Positions 45,401-52,152 of a DNA stretch of 64,000 bases are shown in pieces. The stretch is taken from the NCBI GenBank assembly GCA_040755095.1, contig JBFMBH010000001.1:1-64000 (forward strand), written 5' to 3'. Under the pieces are notes generated by a model. That model was given only the letters and a program-made list of their open reading frames with translations, ran no database searches and was not told the origin of the DNA. A program made the translations under genes and the position numbers. This DNA comes from Thermodesulfobacteriota bacterium. Lineage in GTDB: Bacteria > Desulfobacterota > Desulfobulbia > Desulfobulbales > JBFMBH01. The first letter of the stretch is position 1, and the number at the start of each line of letters is the position of its first letter.

Positions 45401-47710
45401 GCCGATCCGGCCTGGTCGTACCGGCGAAAGGTCTCCCTTGCACCGGCCACACCAACCACCGACTTCCAGGTCCGGATCAAGCTCACCCCTGCCGCCTTTG
45501 ACTACGCCCACGCCAAGGCTGACGGCTCCGATCTCCGCTTCTTCTCCACCGGTGGCGCGGGATTGGATTACGCCATCGAATCGTGGAACACCGCCGGCGA
45601 CTCCACCATCTGGGTCAAGGTGGCGGACAGCTCCACCAGTGCCATCTATCTCTACTACGGCAACCCGGCCGCCAGCCCGGCCAGCGCCCCGGCGACGGTA
45701 TTCGATTTCTGGGACGGTTTCGACGGCACGAGCCTCGACAGCGCCAAGTGGCCGCAGTCGTCCGGGGCCGTCGTGGCCGGGGGCATCGTCACCCTGAATG
45801 CCCAGACCGACGACCAGGCCGGCGCCGAACACTTCATCTATGCCGCCGGCTCCTCGGTCTCCATCAACTCCGTCATCGAGTTCCGGCACCACTCGGTGGC
45901 CACCAACAGCCGGGACCGTTTCGGCATCACCGACCGGAGAACAACCCTTTATCTGAACAGCGCCAACTACATCGGCATGCAATTCTTTTCCGACGGCGTC
46001 ATGTATGCCGACACCAACAACGGCGGCTCGGCGAGCCAAGTCAGCCTGGGCGGCTACGGGGCATCCTGGCAGACCATCGGCCTGGCCTGGACCACCGGCT
46101 CGGCCCGCTACTACCGAGACGACAACCTGCTCTACGAATACACGACCAACGTTCCGACTGCGGACGACACCTTGCATCCCTTCCTGCGCGACATCTCGCA
46201 GACCGACTGGGTGCGGGTACGCAAGTTCGCAGCCAGCGCGCCGGTCGCCGGACTGGACGTCGAGACCACCCAGGGCGCCAACCTGAGGCTGCTACACGCC
46301 ACGACCTATTATTGGCGTGTCCAGTATCAGGACGATACCGGCGCCTGGTCCCGGTTCTCGGCGGAGACCGCCTTCACCACCGTGAACGACGCTGCCCCGG
46401 CTGCTCCCACCAGCCTTACAGCCTCGACGGTGCCGCCCTGCCGCATCGATCTGTCCTGGACCGATGCGATCGCCAACGAGACCGGCTTCCGGATCGAGCG
46501 CAAGATCGGGGCCGGCGGCTCCTGGAGTGAGATCGCCCTGCTGGCCGCCAATGCGTCCGGCTATTCCGACACCACCGGCCTGGCCGCCAACACCACCCAT
46601 TTCTACCGGGTCAAGGCGACCAACAGCGGCGGCGATTCTGCGGCCTCGAACGAGGCGAGCGCCACCACCACTGCGATCACCTACTATCAAGATGCCGACA
46701 GCGACAGCTACGGCAATCCGGCGGTCAGCCAGGCGGCCTGCAGCGCGCCGGCCGGTCATGTCACCGACAGCACCGACTGCGATGACGCCAACCCGGAGAT
46801 CAACCCGGCCACCAGCTGGTACAAGGATGGGGACCAGGACCGGTATTCGGATGGCACCTTCCTGGCGCAGTGCACCGATCCAGGGGCCGACTATTATCTG
46901 GCCATCGATCTTGCCGCTCCCAGCGGCGACTGCAATGACCACGACCCCGCCCTCCATCCGGCCACCATCTGGCACAAAGACACCGACGGCGACGGCTACT
47001 CGGACGGCGGCCGCCGCAGCCAGTGCCTGGATCCCGGGCCGATCTATTACCGGGCCGCCGAGCTGACCGCGGTCAGCGGCGACTGCGACGACAGCAACGC
47101 AGCCATCAAGCCCGGGGCCACCGAGGTCTGCGACGGCAAGGACAACGACTGCGACGGCGAGACCGACGAAGGCTTCGCCGCCGACCACACCTACTTCCGG
47201 GATGCCGACGGTGACGGCGACGGCGACGCCGCCAGCCCCCTGGCCACCTGCCAGGCCGGCGCCCCGGCCGGCTATGTTGCCACCAGCACCGACTGCAGCG
47301 ATACCAACGCCGCGGTCAACCCCGGCGCCACCGAGTCCTGCAACGGCGTCGACGACAACTGCAACGGCCAGGTGGACGACGCCTGCACCCCCTGCGCCGC
47401 CACCCCGGCGGCCCCTTCCCTGCTGACGGCCACCGCCGTCAACTCCCGCCTGGTCGAACTCGGCTGGACCGTGAATTCCACCTGCGAGGATGGCTTCGTC
47501 GTGGAGATGCTCGCCTGGAACGGCCTATGGATCGAACGGGCGACGGTGGGTCCGGCCACGGCCAGCTTCCTGGACACCAACGGCATCCAGCCGGCCACCG
47601 AGTACCGTTACAGGGTGCGGGCCTTCCGGGGGGCCAACAGCTCCGCCAACAGCAACGAGGCGGTGGTCACCACCCCCGCCTACACCCCGGGCGATCGCCC
47701 CTGCGACTAG
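39437..47710 (+). CDS. Giant secreted Fn3-like/DUF2341/LamG/MopE-like repeat protein
   Basis: A 2757-aa protein. ATG 39437 opens a signal peptide ('MATLYRSQPVLVFTTVFLLAF'); an alternative GTG 39401 overlaps the cytochrome stop. It contains ten copies of a ~95-aa Fn3-like module with the signature 'FSDPDxGDxHxASQWRxST...YYWQVRYQD..G.WS.WS..TSF'. It also has two DUF2341 domains (~105-215 and ~1990-2100, '..SYRRxVSL..IWVKV..LYYGNPAA'), two nearly identical LamG jellyroll domains (~672-867 and ~1709-1904), and one PA14-like domain (~1205-1360). A C-terminal Fn3 and four MopE-type Cys/Asp-rich motifs ('CDGKDNDCDGETDEGF', 'CNGVDDNCNGQVDD'), which in other proteins bind copper or calcium, complete it. 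It is likely a cell-surface adhesin or scaffold co-expressed with the cytochrome. Confidence 0.85.
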   Translation: MATLYRSQPVLVFTTVFLLAFAGLAVSAPPNTPSNSSPANAATGVNLTPTLSASAFSDPDAGNTHSTSRWQVRKSSGAYGDANSYDSGTILDLTSHIFNDNVWRSAYRRTVSLLPATSIPDYQVKVELSHGTFDYSKVAGANGEDLRFFDGNGTPLSYWIETWNTGGTSTIWVKVPNAGTDQIFLYYGNPAVAAASDGKAVFDLFDDFGDGTLDAGLWESSGMSESGGYAYGSSNNSGWRFIRSITAFDDNVVLKAKVRMVGDRGGQGSDFLGFYDQAAGTPANAASALPATTKHIGFGEGWCADWMQCPEQANGSNRSGVNSGIGGGSDITVTVQITRQGTSTDFSISQQGGGNHATTLTSYSPTGTSLDIFLGVVDTNSSYGALDIYVDQVLVRKYVAGEPVASLSSESTSPKAALMPGTTYSWHVQYRDNTGLWSSWSDETSFTTFINSAPQLPAASSPRNTTIDSALPTLTSSAFSDPNPGDSHGASQWRISTASGDYTGGNLVVDSGEDTDHLTTYPLATALASATTYYWQVRHRDISGLWSDWSAEASFDTVANFLPDTPVNSSPAAGATGVSRTPTLTASAYSDGDGDPHRASQWRISTGTGANFDANILYDTGPVSGQASHTLDATLSPDTTYYWQVRYQDDQGAWTGYSAETSFTTESLLSTYVKFHWKFDETSGSTAYDTAGNHNGSVTDAVWNASGRHNGAISFDGYDSRVTTSFSGWQPASYSVEFWIKPANCVNNNQRIISRDQWGQWAFYFGTDAGCNLWVGADGTQAFNPPGTLDLNVWQHLVFTYVNATATGIFYKNGVALGSSSSMTLHKPWTEFFVGQQYQNTLNGMVDGVVVYTRALTAAEVQGRYQEGAGPMLSRPPAQPVNTSPADGATGITIDTGLTAGAFSDPDGNSHQASRWRIRTAAGAYGDGASYDSGVTGDLTAHTPSSYVMVENIQYFWQVQYQDNTGAWSAWSEETDFTIRGNNLPNTPSAVSPKDTSVVTRRPSLSSSAFADPDAGDTHRASQWRVSTASGDYAGANLLHDSGATQTDLTGYSVPADLTVETTYYWQVRHQDNGEKWSAWSQEAAFTTPANLPPRQPVNASPADTATGVSRTPTLIGSAFSDPEGSVHQASQWRLSTASGPGFEAALVYDTGPIAETIRTQHLVATTLSSGVTCYWQVRYQDGEGLWSAYSEATSLTPIATAAAYAPDGSGYIRDWLLLGYYAAAGCSDTGSSYINESGSTPAVGDGPYSGKYWTAHHDTDNLIDFDSIYGGDNRLAYAAVYVYSGSTRSAQLRLGSDDAIAAWLNGVKVHNNPSCRGYSPDQDVVAVTLLKGWNRLLIKVTDGGGGWGFYCRFTNTSGTPLTDLGLAFTYNPLTSGDAPDRPVNTSPAAGATGVSCTPTLNSSVYSDPNGDAHQASRWQIRKSDESYGGFFSYDSGTINDNLTSHTVPIARGLTPGATYYWHVQYQDSDNFWSSWSAETSFTVRGNSAPNTPTAVSPSGVSVTSAMPTLVSSAFSDPDAGDAHAASQWRLTRVSGDYSAQALVHDSGETAYSLTSYPLPVDLAPAVTVYWQVRHRDAGSAWSAWSAESSFSMAANLAPEKPSNQTPLHGAIEISQSPTLAASAFVDTDSGDSHQASQWRLSTAAGAGFEAAIVYNSGPCADLVSHTAATPLAGSTAYYWQVRYQDNHGNWSDYSDETMFTTTHSLESVVKLHWKFDETSGSTAYDTAGHHNGSVTDATWNANGKLNGALSFDGYDSRVTTSFSAWQPPSYSVEFWIKPANCASYNQRIISRDQWGQWAFYFGTDSNCGLHVGADGTQAISPPGTLDLNVWQHFVFTYHAFNHLGVFYKNGVALGSSSSMTEHKPWTEFLVGLQYQDTLNGMVDEVVVYERDLTAAEVLARYQAGGALLSTPPNQPVNVSPASGATGQAILPTFSASAFSDPNPGNRHNASRWQVRPDDGAYGDMDSVDSGITSQALTSLTLDPGPAWADPAWSYRRKVSLAPATPTTDFQVRIKLTPAAFDYAHAKADGSDLRFFSTGGAGLDYAIESWNTAGDSTIWVKVADSSTSAIYLYYGNPAASPASAPATVFDFWDGFDGTSLDSAKWPQSSGAVVAGGIVTLNAQTDDQAGAEHFIYAAGSSVSINSVIEFRHHSVATNSRDRFGITDRRTTLYLNSANYIGMQFFSDGVMYADTNNGGSASQVSLGGYGASWQTIGLAWTTGSARYYRDDNLLYEYTTNVPTADDTLHPFLRDISQTDWVRVRKFAASAPVAGLDVETTQGANLRLLHATTYYWRVQYQDDTGAWSRFSAETAFTTVNDAAPAAPTSLTASTVPPCRIDLSWTDAIANETGFRIERKIGAGGSWSEIALLAANASGYSDTTGLAANTTHFYRVKATNSGGDSAASNEASATTTAITYYQDADSDSYGNPAVSQAACSAPAGHVTDSTDCDDANPEINPATSWYKDGDQDRYSDGTFLAQCTDPGADYYLAIDLAAPSGDCNDHDPALHPATIWHKDTDGDGYSDGGRRSQCLDPGPIYYRAAELTAVSGDCDDSNAAIKPGATEVCDGKDNDCDGETDEGFAADHTYFRDADGDGDGDAASPLATCQAGAPAGYVATSTDCSDTNAAVNPGATESCNGVDDNCNGQVDDACTPCAATPAAPSLLTATAVNSRLVELGWTVNSTCEDGFVVEMLAWNGLWIERATVGPATASFLDTNGIQPATEYRYRVRAFRGANSSANSNEAVVTTPAYTPGDRPCD
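41453..42037 (+). repeat. LamG-encoding long direct repeat, copy A
   Basis: A 585-nt segment encoding a LamG domain ('KFHWKFDETSGSTAYDTAG...'). It aligns with copy B at 44564-45148 without any net length change, with differences concentrated at synonymous positions and a few residues (e.g. NHNGSVTDAVWNAS versus HHNGSVTDATWNAN). It shows intragenic duplication or gene conversion. Confidence 0.85.
44564..45148 (+). repeat. LamG-encoding long direct repeat, copy B
   Basis: The partner of the segment at 41453-42037: same length and colinear, sharing long identical blocks such as 'tcgtcg.ccagcatgacc' and 'aagccgtggacggaattc'. The copies are 3.1 kb apart inside one gene, so recombination between them could delete or duplicate about five Fn3-like modules plus the PA14-like domain. 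Confidence 0.85.
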
Positions 47711-47755
47711 GGGCAGGCCGGGGCGGTCCCCCCGGCCCCACGCCCCCTCCCCCCC

Positions 47756-47806
47756 AAAAAGAAGATCCCGCCCGCGGCCAGTGGCCGGGGGCGGGATCTG
47801 TCGTTT
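47756..47806. terminator. Bidirectional terminator between the surface cluster and lpxC
   Basis: The stem AGATCCCGCCC...GGGCGGGATCT has a GC-rich internal loop. On the plus strand it is followed by 'gtcgtttt'; on the minus strand it is followed by 'tcttcttttt'. It therefore serves both the giant surface gene (plus) and lpxC (minus), which converge here. Confidence 0.85.
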
Positions 47807-47839
47807 TCGGGAAACGGCCCTGCCGCAAGGGCCGCGTGG

Positions 47840-48784
47840 CTACAGGCGGGCGGGAGCGCTGCAGCTCCGGCCGGCCAGGGCTGCCGGCGGGGTCATGGCC
47901 AGGGGCAGCTCGTCGGGGCCGACGATCTCCCAGGCATCCGGCTGCCGGCGGATGGCGGCCAGCAGCTCCAGATGTTGGCGGTGGCCGGTCTTGTGGGCCT
48001 GGACATGGCCCAGCAGACAGTGGCCCAAAAGGGCCAGATCCCCCACCAGATCCAGGATCTTGTGCCGGACAAACTCGTCGGCGTACCGGAGCCCCTCGAC
48101 GTTCAGCACTTCCTCCGGGCTCAGCACCACGGCGTTGGCCAAGGACCCCCCCAGCCCCTTGCCCAGCTGCCGCAGCCGCTCCACCTCGGAAAGGAAGCCG
48201 AAGGTGCGAGCGCCGCTGATCTCCCGGGCAAAGGCCTGGGGCGACAGCTCGAGGGAAAATTCCTGCCGGTTGATAAGCCGGTGAGCAAAATCGATGGTGT
48301 AGCTGACCTTGAACCCCTCATAGGGAGACACCGCGATCCAGGCATCGCCGTCCCGGACCTCCAGGGGCCTGGTGATCCGCAAGAACCGGCGCCTGAGGCC
48401 CTGCCGGCGCACCCCGGCCTTTTTCAGGAGGCGCACAAAGGGCCGGGCGCTGCCGTCCATGATCGGCACCTCGCCCTCGTCCAGCTCGATGACCGCGTTG
48501 TCGATGCCCAGACCGGCCAGGGAGCCCAGGAGGTGCTCGGTGGTAGCGACGCTGACGCCGTTGGCGGCGAGGGTGGTGGCCAGCTGGGCGTCCACCACCG
48601 CGCTCAGGGCGGCCGGCACCGCAGCCCCTTCCCGGTCGAGACGACGGAAGGTGATACCCGCGCCGGCGTCCGCCGGCCGGATGGTCATGTTGACCCCCCG
48701 CCCGCTGTGCAGACCCACCCCGGCCACGCTCACCTCGCGATCGATGGTCTGCTCGTAAAGCCCGAAGGCCGCTCTGATGCCCAT
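47840..48784 (-). CDS. lpxC: UDP-3-O-acyl-N-acetylglucosamine deacetylase
   Basis: A 314-aa zinc enzyme, the committed step of lipid A synthesis. Signatures: 'VGLHSGRGVNMTIRPA' (substrate loop), 'TTEHLLGSLAGLGIDNAVIELD' (zinc His), 'FVRHKILDLVGDLALLG' (HKxxDxxGD, zinc His/Asp and general base), 'GARTFGFLSEVE'. The start is the ATG at 48784 (MGIRAAFGLYEQ); the longer in-frame ATG at 48898 would add a 38-aa segment unlike the family. It stands apart from lpxK by 248 bp and probably has its own promoter. Confidence 0.94.
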   Translation of the reverse strand: MGIRAAFGLYEQTIDREVSVAGVGLHSGRGVNMTIRPADAGAGITFRRLDREGAAVPAALSAVVDAQLATTLAANGVSVATTEHLLGSLAGLGIDNAVIELDEGEVPIMDGSARPFVRLLKKAGVRRQGLRRRFLRITRPLEVRDGDAWIAVSPYEGFKVSYTIDFAHRLINRQEFSLELSPQAFAREISGARTFGFLSEVERLRQLGKGLGGSLANAVVLSPEEVLNVEGLRYADEFVRHKILDLVGDLALLGHCLLGHVQAHKTGHRQHLELLAAIRRQPDAWEIVGPDELPLAMTPPAALAGRSCSAPARL

Positions 48785-49003
48785 GGTGATGCGCCCTTTG
48801 TTGCCGCTATGATGAAGGGCGGCACTGGTGTCCTCCCAGTCCAGCGCCGTGGCTGCTCTCCAGCCTGCAGCTGGCAGCCGAAGCAACAATGATGCCACAA
48901 GGGCGCTGGCACCGGCACACAGGGCACAAGGAATGGAACAACAAGGCGTTCAGGCCCGGAAGCCTTGCCGGGCGGATGGCTCGGAGGCGGCGGCCCCTGT
49001 GGG

Positions 49004-49030
49004 CAAAAAGACACACCACGGGCTGATGTG
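49004..49030 (-). terminator. Terminator of the waaA-lpxK operon
   Basis: On the minus strand, CACATCA-gcccg-TGGTGTG (7-bp stem with one G-U pair) is followed by 'tcttttt', starting 2 bp after the lpxK stop codon. Confidence 0.65.
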
Positions 49031-49032
49031 AC

Positions 49033-50079
49033 TCAGGGGCCGGCCAGCCAGTCCAGGAACAGGCGGTCGAAGCCCGCCGCCACCCGGGGTGCCACCGTCA
49101 GCGCCCGGAGCGGCAAGGGAGAATCCGGCCGGGGTCCGAGCCGGACCAGATCCTTTTCCGTGGTGACCAGCCAGCGGGCACCGCACCGGAGGGCGGCTGC
49201 GGTCAGCCGCTCCAGATCGGCGCGGCTGTATGCGTGGTGATCGGCAAAGGCGCGATGCCCGGCCACAGTCACGCCGGCCGCCCGGAGGGTGGCGGCAAAG
49301 GAATCCGGGTTGCCGATGCCGGAGAAGGCAAAGGCCGGCAGGCCTTGCACCGCGGCCAGGGATTGCCGCTCCTGGCCCGCATCCACCAGGTCCTTCGGCT
49401 GGTAGTGGCTCGCAAAAACCGGGCACCCGGGCGCCAGCCGGTCCAGCAGGGCTGCCAGATCCGGGGCCGGCCGGTCTGCCCCCTGGCCGGTCAGGACCAG
49501 CACCTGGGCCCGGGCCAGGGCCGAAGCCGGCTCCCGCAGCAGGCCGCCGGGGAAGATCCGGCCGTTGCCGAAAGGGGTCTCCCCGGCCAGGAGCACGATA
49601 TCCAGGTCCCGGGCCAGGGCCAGATGCTGGAAGCCGTCGTCCAGGATGACGAGGTCGGCGGCCAGCTCCCGCACGGCGTGCCAGCCGGCCAGGGCCCGGC
49701 GGCGGCTGATGATGACCGGCACCCCGGGCAGCAGGCGGGCCATGAGAAAGGGCTCGTCGCCTGCCGTGGCAGCGTCGATAAGGGGCGGGCCGCCCCGGCT
49801 CACCACGGTCACCGGCCCGGCCGCTGTTCCCCGGTAGCCGCGGCTGACCACTGCCGGCCGCCGGCCGTGCGCCTGGGCCAGGCGCGCCAGGTGCACCACC
49901 AGGGGGGTCTTGCCGGTACCGCCCAGGGTGAGGTTGCCCACCGACACCACCGGCACCGGCAGTCGGGTCACCGCGAACAGTCGCCGGCGGTAAGCCCAGG
50001 CCCGCCAGGTCATCAGGCGGCCATAGAGGGGGCCGAAAGGCCGGCCCAGGACCTGCCAGGATGGCGCCTTCACGGCCAC
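49033..50079 (-). CDS. lpxK: Tetraacyldisaccharide 4'-kinase
   Basis: A 348-aa membrane-associated kinase phosphorylating the 4' position of the lipid A precursor. An N-terminal membrane-contacting helix is followed by a P-loop 'VGNLTLGGTGKTPLVVHLA' and the family motif 'LVILDDGFQHLALARDLDIVL'; 'NGRIFPGGLLREP' is also diagnostic. The start ATG (50079) overlaps the end of waaA by 10 nt, so the genes are translationally coupled. Confidence 0.94.
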   Translation of the reverse strand: MAVKAPSWQVLGRPFGPLYGRLMTWRAWAYRRRLFAVTRLPVPVVSVGNLTLGGTGKTPLVVHLARLAQAHGRRPAVVSRGYRGTAAGPVTVVSRGGPPLIDAATAGDEPFLMARLLPGVPVIISRRRALAGWHAVRELAADLVILDDGFQHLALARDLDIVLLAGETPFGNGRIFPGGLLREPASALARAQVLVLTGQGADRPAPDLAALLDRLAPGCPVFASHYQPKDLVDAGQERQSLAAVQGLPAFAFSGIGNPDSFAATLRAAGVTVAGHRAFADHHAYSRADLERLTAAALRCGARWLVTTEKDLVRLGPRPDSPLPLRALTVAPRVAAGFDRLFLDWLAGP

Positions 50080-51350
50080 AGCCCCGAAAGAAGCTCCAGG
50101 TGCCGCCGGGTCACCCCGGCGTGCGCGGCCACCAGCCGCAGCCCAGCCCCGGCCATGGCCTGCCTAAGACCCGCATCCGCCAGCAGCTGGGCCAGCCGGC
50201 GGGCCAGCTCCCGGCTGTCCGCCACCCGGAAAGCGGCGCCGGCAGCCTCCAGATCGGCGGCGATCTCCGCAAAGTCCTCCATGTGGGGGCCAAAGAGCAC
50301 CGGCTTACCCAGGCGGGCCGCCTCCAGGGGATTGTGACCGCGCACCGCAACGAGGCTGCCACCGATGAAGGCGGCATCGGCAAGGGCGTAGAGGGCCACC
50401 AGCTCGCCCAGGGTGTCGAGCACAAAGACCTGGGGATCGTCCGGGCACGGGCCCTGGCGGCGACCGCAGCGCCAGCCCTGCCCCGTAGCCAGGGCGGCCA
50501 CCTCCGGGCCCCGCTCGATCCGGCGCGGCGCGATGGCCAGGCGCAGCCCCGGAAACCGCGGGGTCAGGTCCCGGAGGGCATCCAGGAGCGGCCCCTCCTC
50601 CCCGGCATGGGTGCTGCCCGCCACCAGGAGGAAGACGCCGGTGGCCAGGCCCAGGTCCGCCCGGCGCAAAGCGGCTCCGCCGGGGGCCGCCGGAGAGCCG
50701 GCCTCGTACTTGAGGTTGCCCAGAGCGACCACGCGATCAGCCGGCGCGCCCAGGTCCCGGAAGCGCTGGCCGTCCTGGCCGGACTGCACGGCCACAACCC
50801 GGAAGGCGGCCAGCAGGGGAGCGAGCAGGGGCCGCAGCCTCCGGTAGCGCCGCCAGCCGGCCTCGGAGAGCCGGCCGTTGACCAGAACCGCTGGCAGGCG
50901 CCGCCGTAGGATCTCGTGCAGAAAGCGGGGCCAGAGGTCGGTTTCCACCACCACCACCAGGCCTGGCTGCACAAGGCGGAAATAGCGTCGTACCACCGGT
51001 CCCAGATCGAAAGGAAAGGGTATGATGGCGTCGGCCACCCCGGCCAGGAGGCGGCCGGCCGCCGCCGCGCCGCTGGCCGTGGTGGTGGAGAAGACGATGG
51101 CGACCTCTGGCCGCAGCTCCCGGAAGCCCCGCACCAGGGGCGCCACCGAGGTCACCTCCCCCACCGACAGGGCGTGGATCCAGATGCGGGGCCGGCCCGC
51201 CGCCGCCCGGGACAGCAGACCGGCCAGGCCCCAGCCCAGGCGGGCCAGGAACCGCTGCCGGTATTGGGGCCGGGCCAGCACCACCATCGCCAGCACCGGG
51301 GCCAGCAGGAGCAGCCCCAGGCTGCCCAGCAGCTGATAGAGGAGGATCAT
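50070..51350 (-). CDS. waaA: 3-deoxy-D-manno-octulosonic acid (Kdo) transferase
   Basis: A 426-aa GT-B glycosyltransferase that attaches Kdo to lipid IVA. An N-terminal membrane anchor ('MILLYQLLGSLGLLLLAPVL') is followed by 'WIHALSVGEVTSVAPLV' (catalytic Glu), 'VETDLWPRFLHE', 'VLVNGRLSEAGWRRY' and the C-terminal nucleotide-binding 'GHNPLEAARLGKPVLFGPHMEDF'. The start ATG at 51350 is fixed by the family N-terminus. That ATG shares two bases with the divergent rsmE ATG (palindromic CATG at 51348-51351). The gene overlaps lpxK by 10 nt downstream. Confidence 0.93.
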   Translation of the reverse strand: MILLYQLLGSLGLLLLAPVLAMVVLARPQYRQRFLARLGWGLAGLLSRAAAGRPRIWIHALSVGEVTSVAPLVRGFRELRPEVAIVFSTTTASGAAAAGRLLAGVADAIIPFPFDLGPVVRRYFRLVQPGLVVVVETDLWPRFLHEILRRRLPAVLVNGRLSEAGWRRYRRLRPLLAPLLAAFRVVAVQSGQDGQRFRDLGAPADRVVALGNLKYEAGSPAAPGGAALRRADLGLATGVFLLVAGSTHAGEEGPLLDALRDLTPRFPGLRLAIAPRRIERGPEVAALATGQGWRCGRRQGPCPDDPQVFVLDTLGELVALYALADAAFIGGSLVAVRGHNPLEAARLGKPVLFGPHMEDFAEIAADLEAAGAAFRVADSRELARRLAQLLADAGLRQAMAGAGLRLVAAHAGVTRRHLELLSGLWP

Positions 51351-52152
51351 GAATCTCGTTCTCATCGTGGCCGATGATTTCGTGGCTGCCGACCAGGTGC
51401 TGGTGACCGGCCGCCGGGCCCGGCACCTGCAGGAGATCCTGGCCGTCGCCCCTGGCAGCCGGGTGCGGATCGGGCTGGTGGATGGCCCCCTGGGCGAAGG
51501 GCTGGTGGTGGCCAGCGGCCAGGCGGGGGTGCGCCTGGCCGTGCGCTTCACCGGTCCGCCGCCACCCCGGCCGCGGATCGATCTCGTCCTGGGCCTGCCC
51601 CGGCCCCTGCAGCTCAAGAGGATCCTCTTCACCGTGGCCAGCCTGGGGGTGGATCGCCTCTTCCTGCTGCGGGCCGCCGGGGTGGAGAAGAGCTATCTGA
51701 CTGCCTCGATCCTGCAGGAGGACAGTGTCAAGGAGCATCTCCTCCAGGGCCTGGAGCAGGCCATGCACACCGCCCTGCCCCGGGTTTCGGTGCACCCGCG
51801 CTTCCGGCCCTTTGTCGAGGATCTGCTGCCGGACCTCCTGCCTGCCGGCGGCCTGGGTCTGGTGGCCCATCCCGAGGCCGCAGCCGGTCTGGCCGAGGTG
51901 GCGCCTCCTCCCCTGACGTGCCCGGTGCTGCTGGCGGTGGGGCCGGAGGGGGGGTGGAATCCATTCGAGCTGGCGGCCTTCGCTGCCGCCGGCTTCTTGG
52001 CCTTCTCCCTGGGCCCGCGCATCCTGCGGGTGGAAACCGCGGTGCCGGTGCTCCTGGGCCAGCTGCAGCTCCTGGCGGAGCCGGCCCTGGCCCGGGCGGT
52101 CAAAGGGCGCGACGCCCCAGCCGTGCCCGGAGTCGATCGGCCAGAAGCGTAA
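51349..52152 (+). CDS. rsmE: 16S rRNA m3U1498 methyltransferase
   Basis: A 267-aa SPOUT methyltransferase modifying U1498 of 16S rRNA. The N-terminal PUA-like domain ('RRARHLQEILAVAPGSRVRI') and C-terminal knot motifs 'VGPEGGWNPFELAAF' and 'SLGPRILRVETAVPVLL' are characteristic. GGAGG (51341-51345) lies 3-4 nt before the ATG, inside the waaA coding region on the other strand. The last 53 nt overlap the 3' end of murJ on the opposite strand. This single plus gene is wedged in an otherwise minus-strand envelope cluster. Confidence 0.92.
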   Translation: MNLVLIVADDFVAADQVLVTGRRARHLQEILAVAPGSRVRIGLVDGPLGEGLVVASGQAGVRLAVRFTGPPPPRPRIDLVLGLPRPLQLKRILFTVASLGVDRLFLLRAAGVEKSYLTASILQEDSVKEHLLQGLEQAMHTALPRVSVHPRFRPFVEDLLPDLLPAGGLGLVAHPEAAAGLAEVAPPPLTCPVLLAVGPEGGWNPFELAAFAAAGFLAFSLGPRILRVETAVPVLLGQLQLLAEPALARAVKGRDAPAVPGVDRPEA

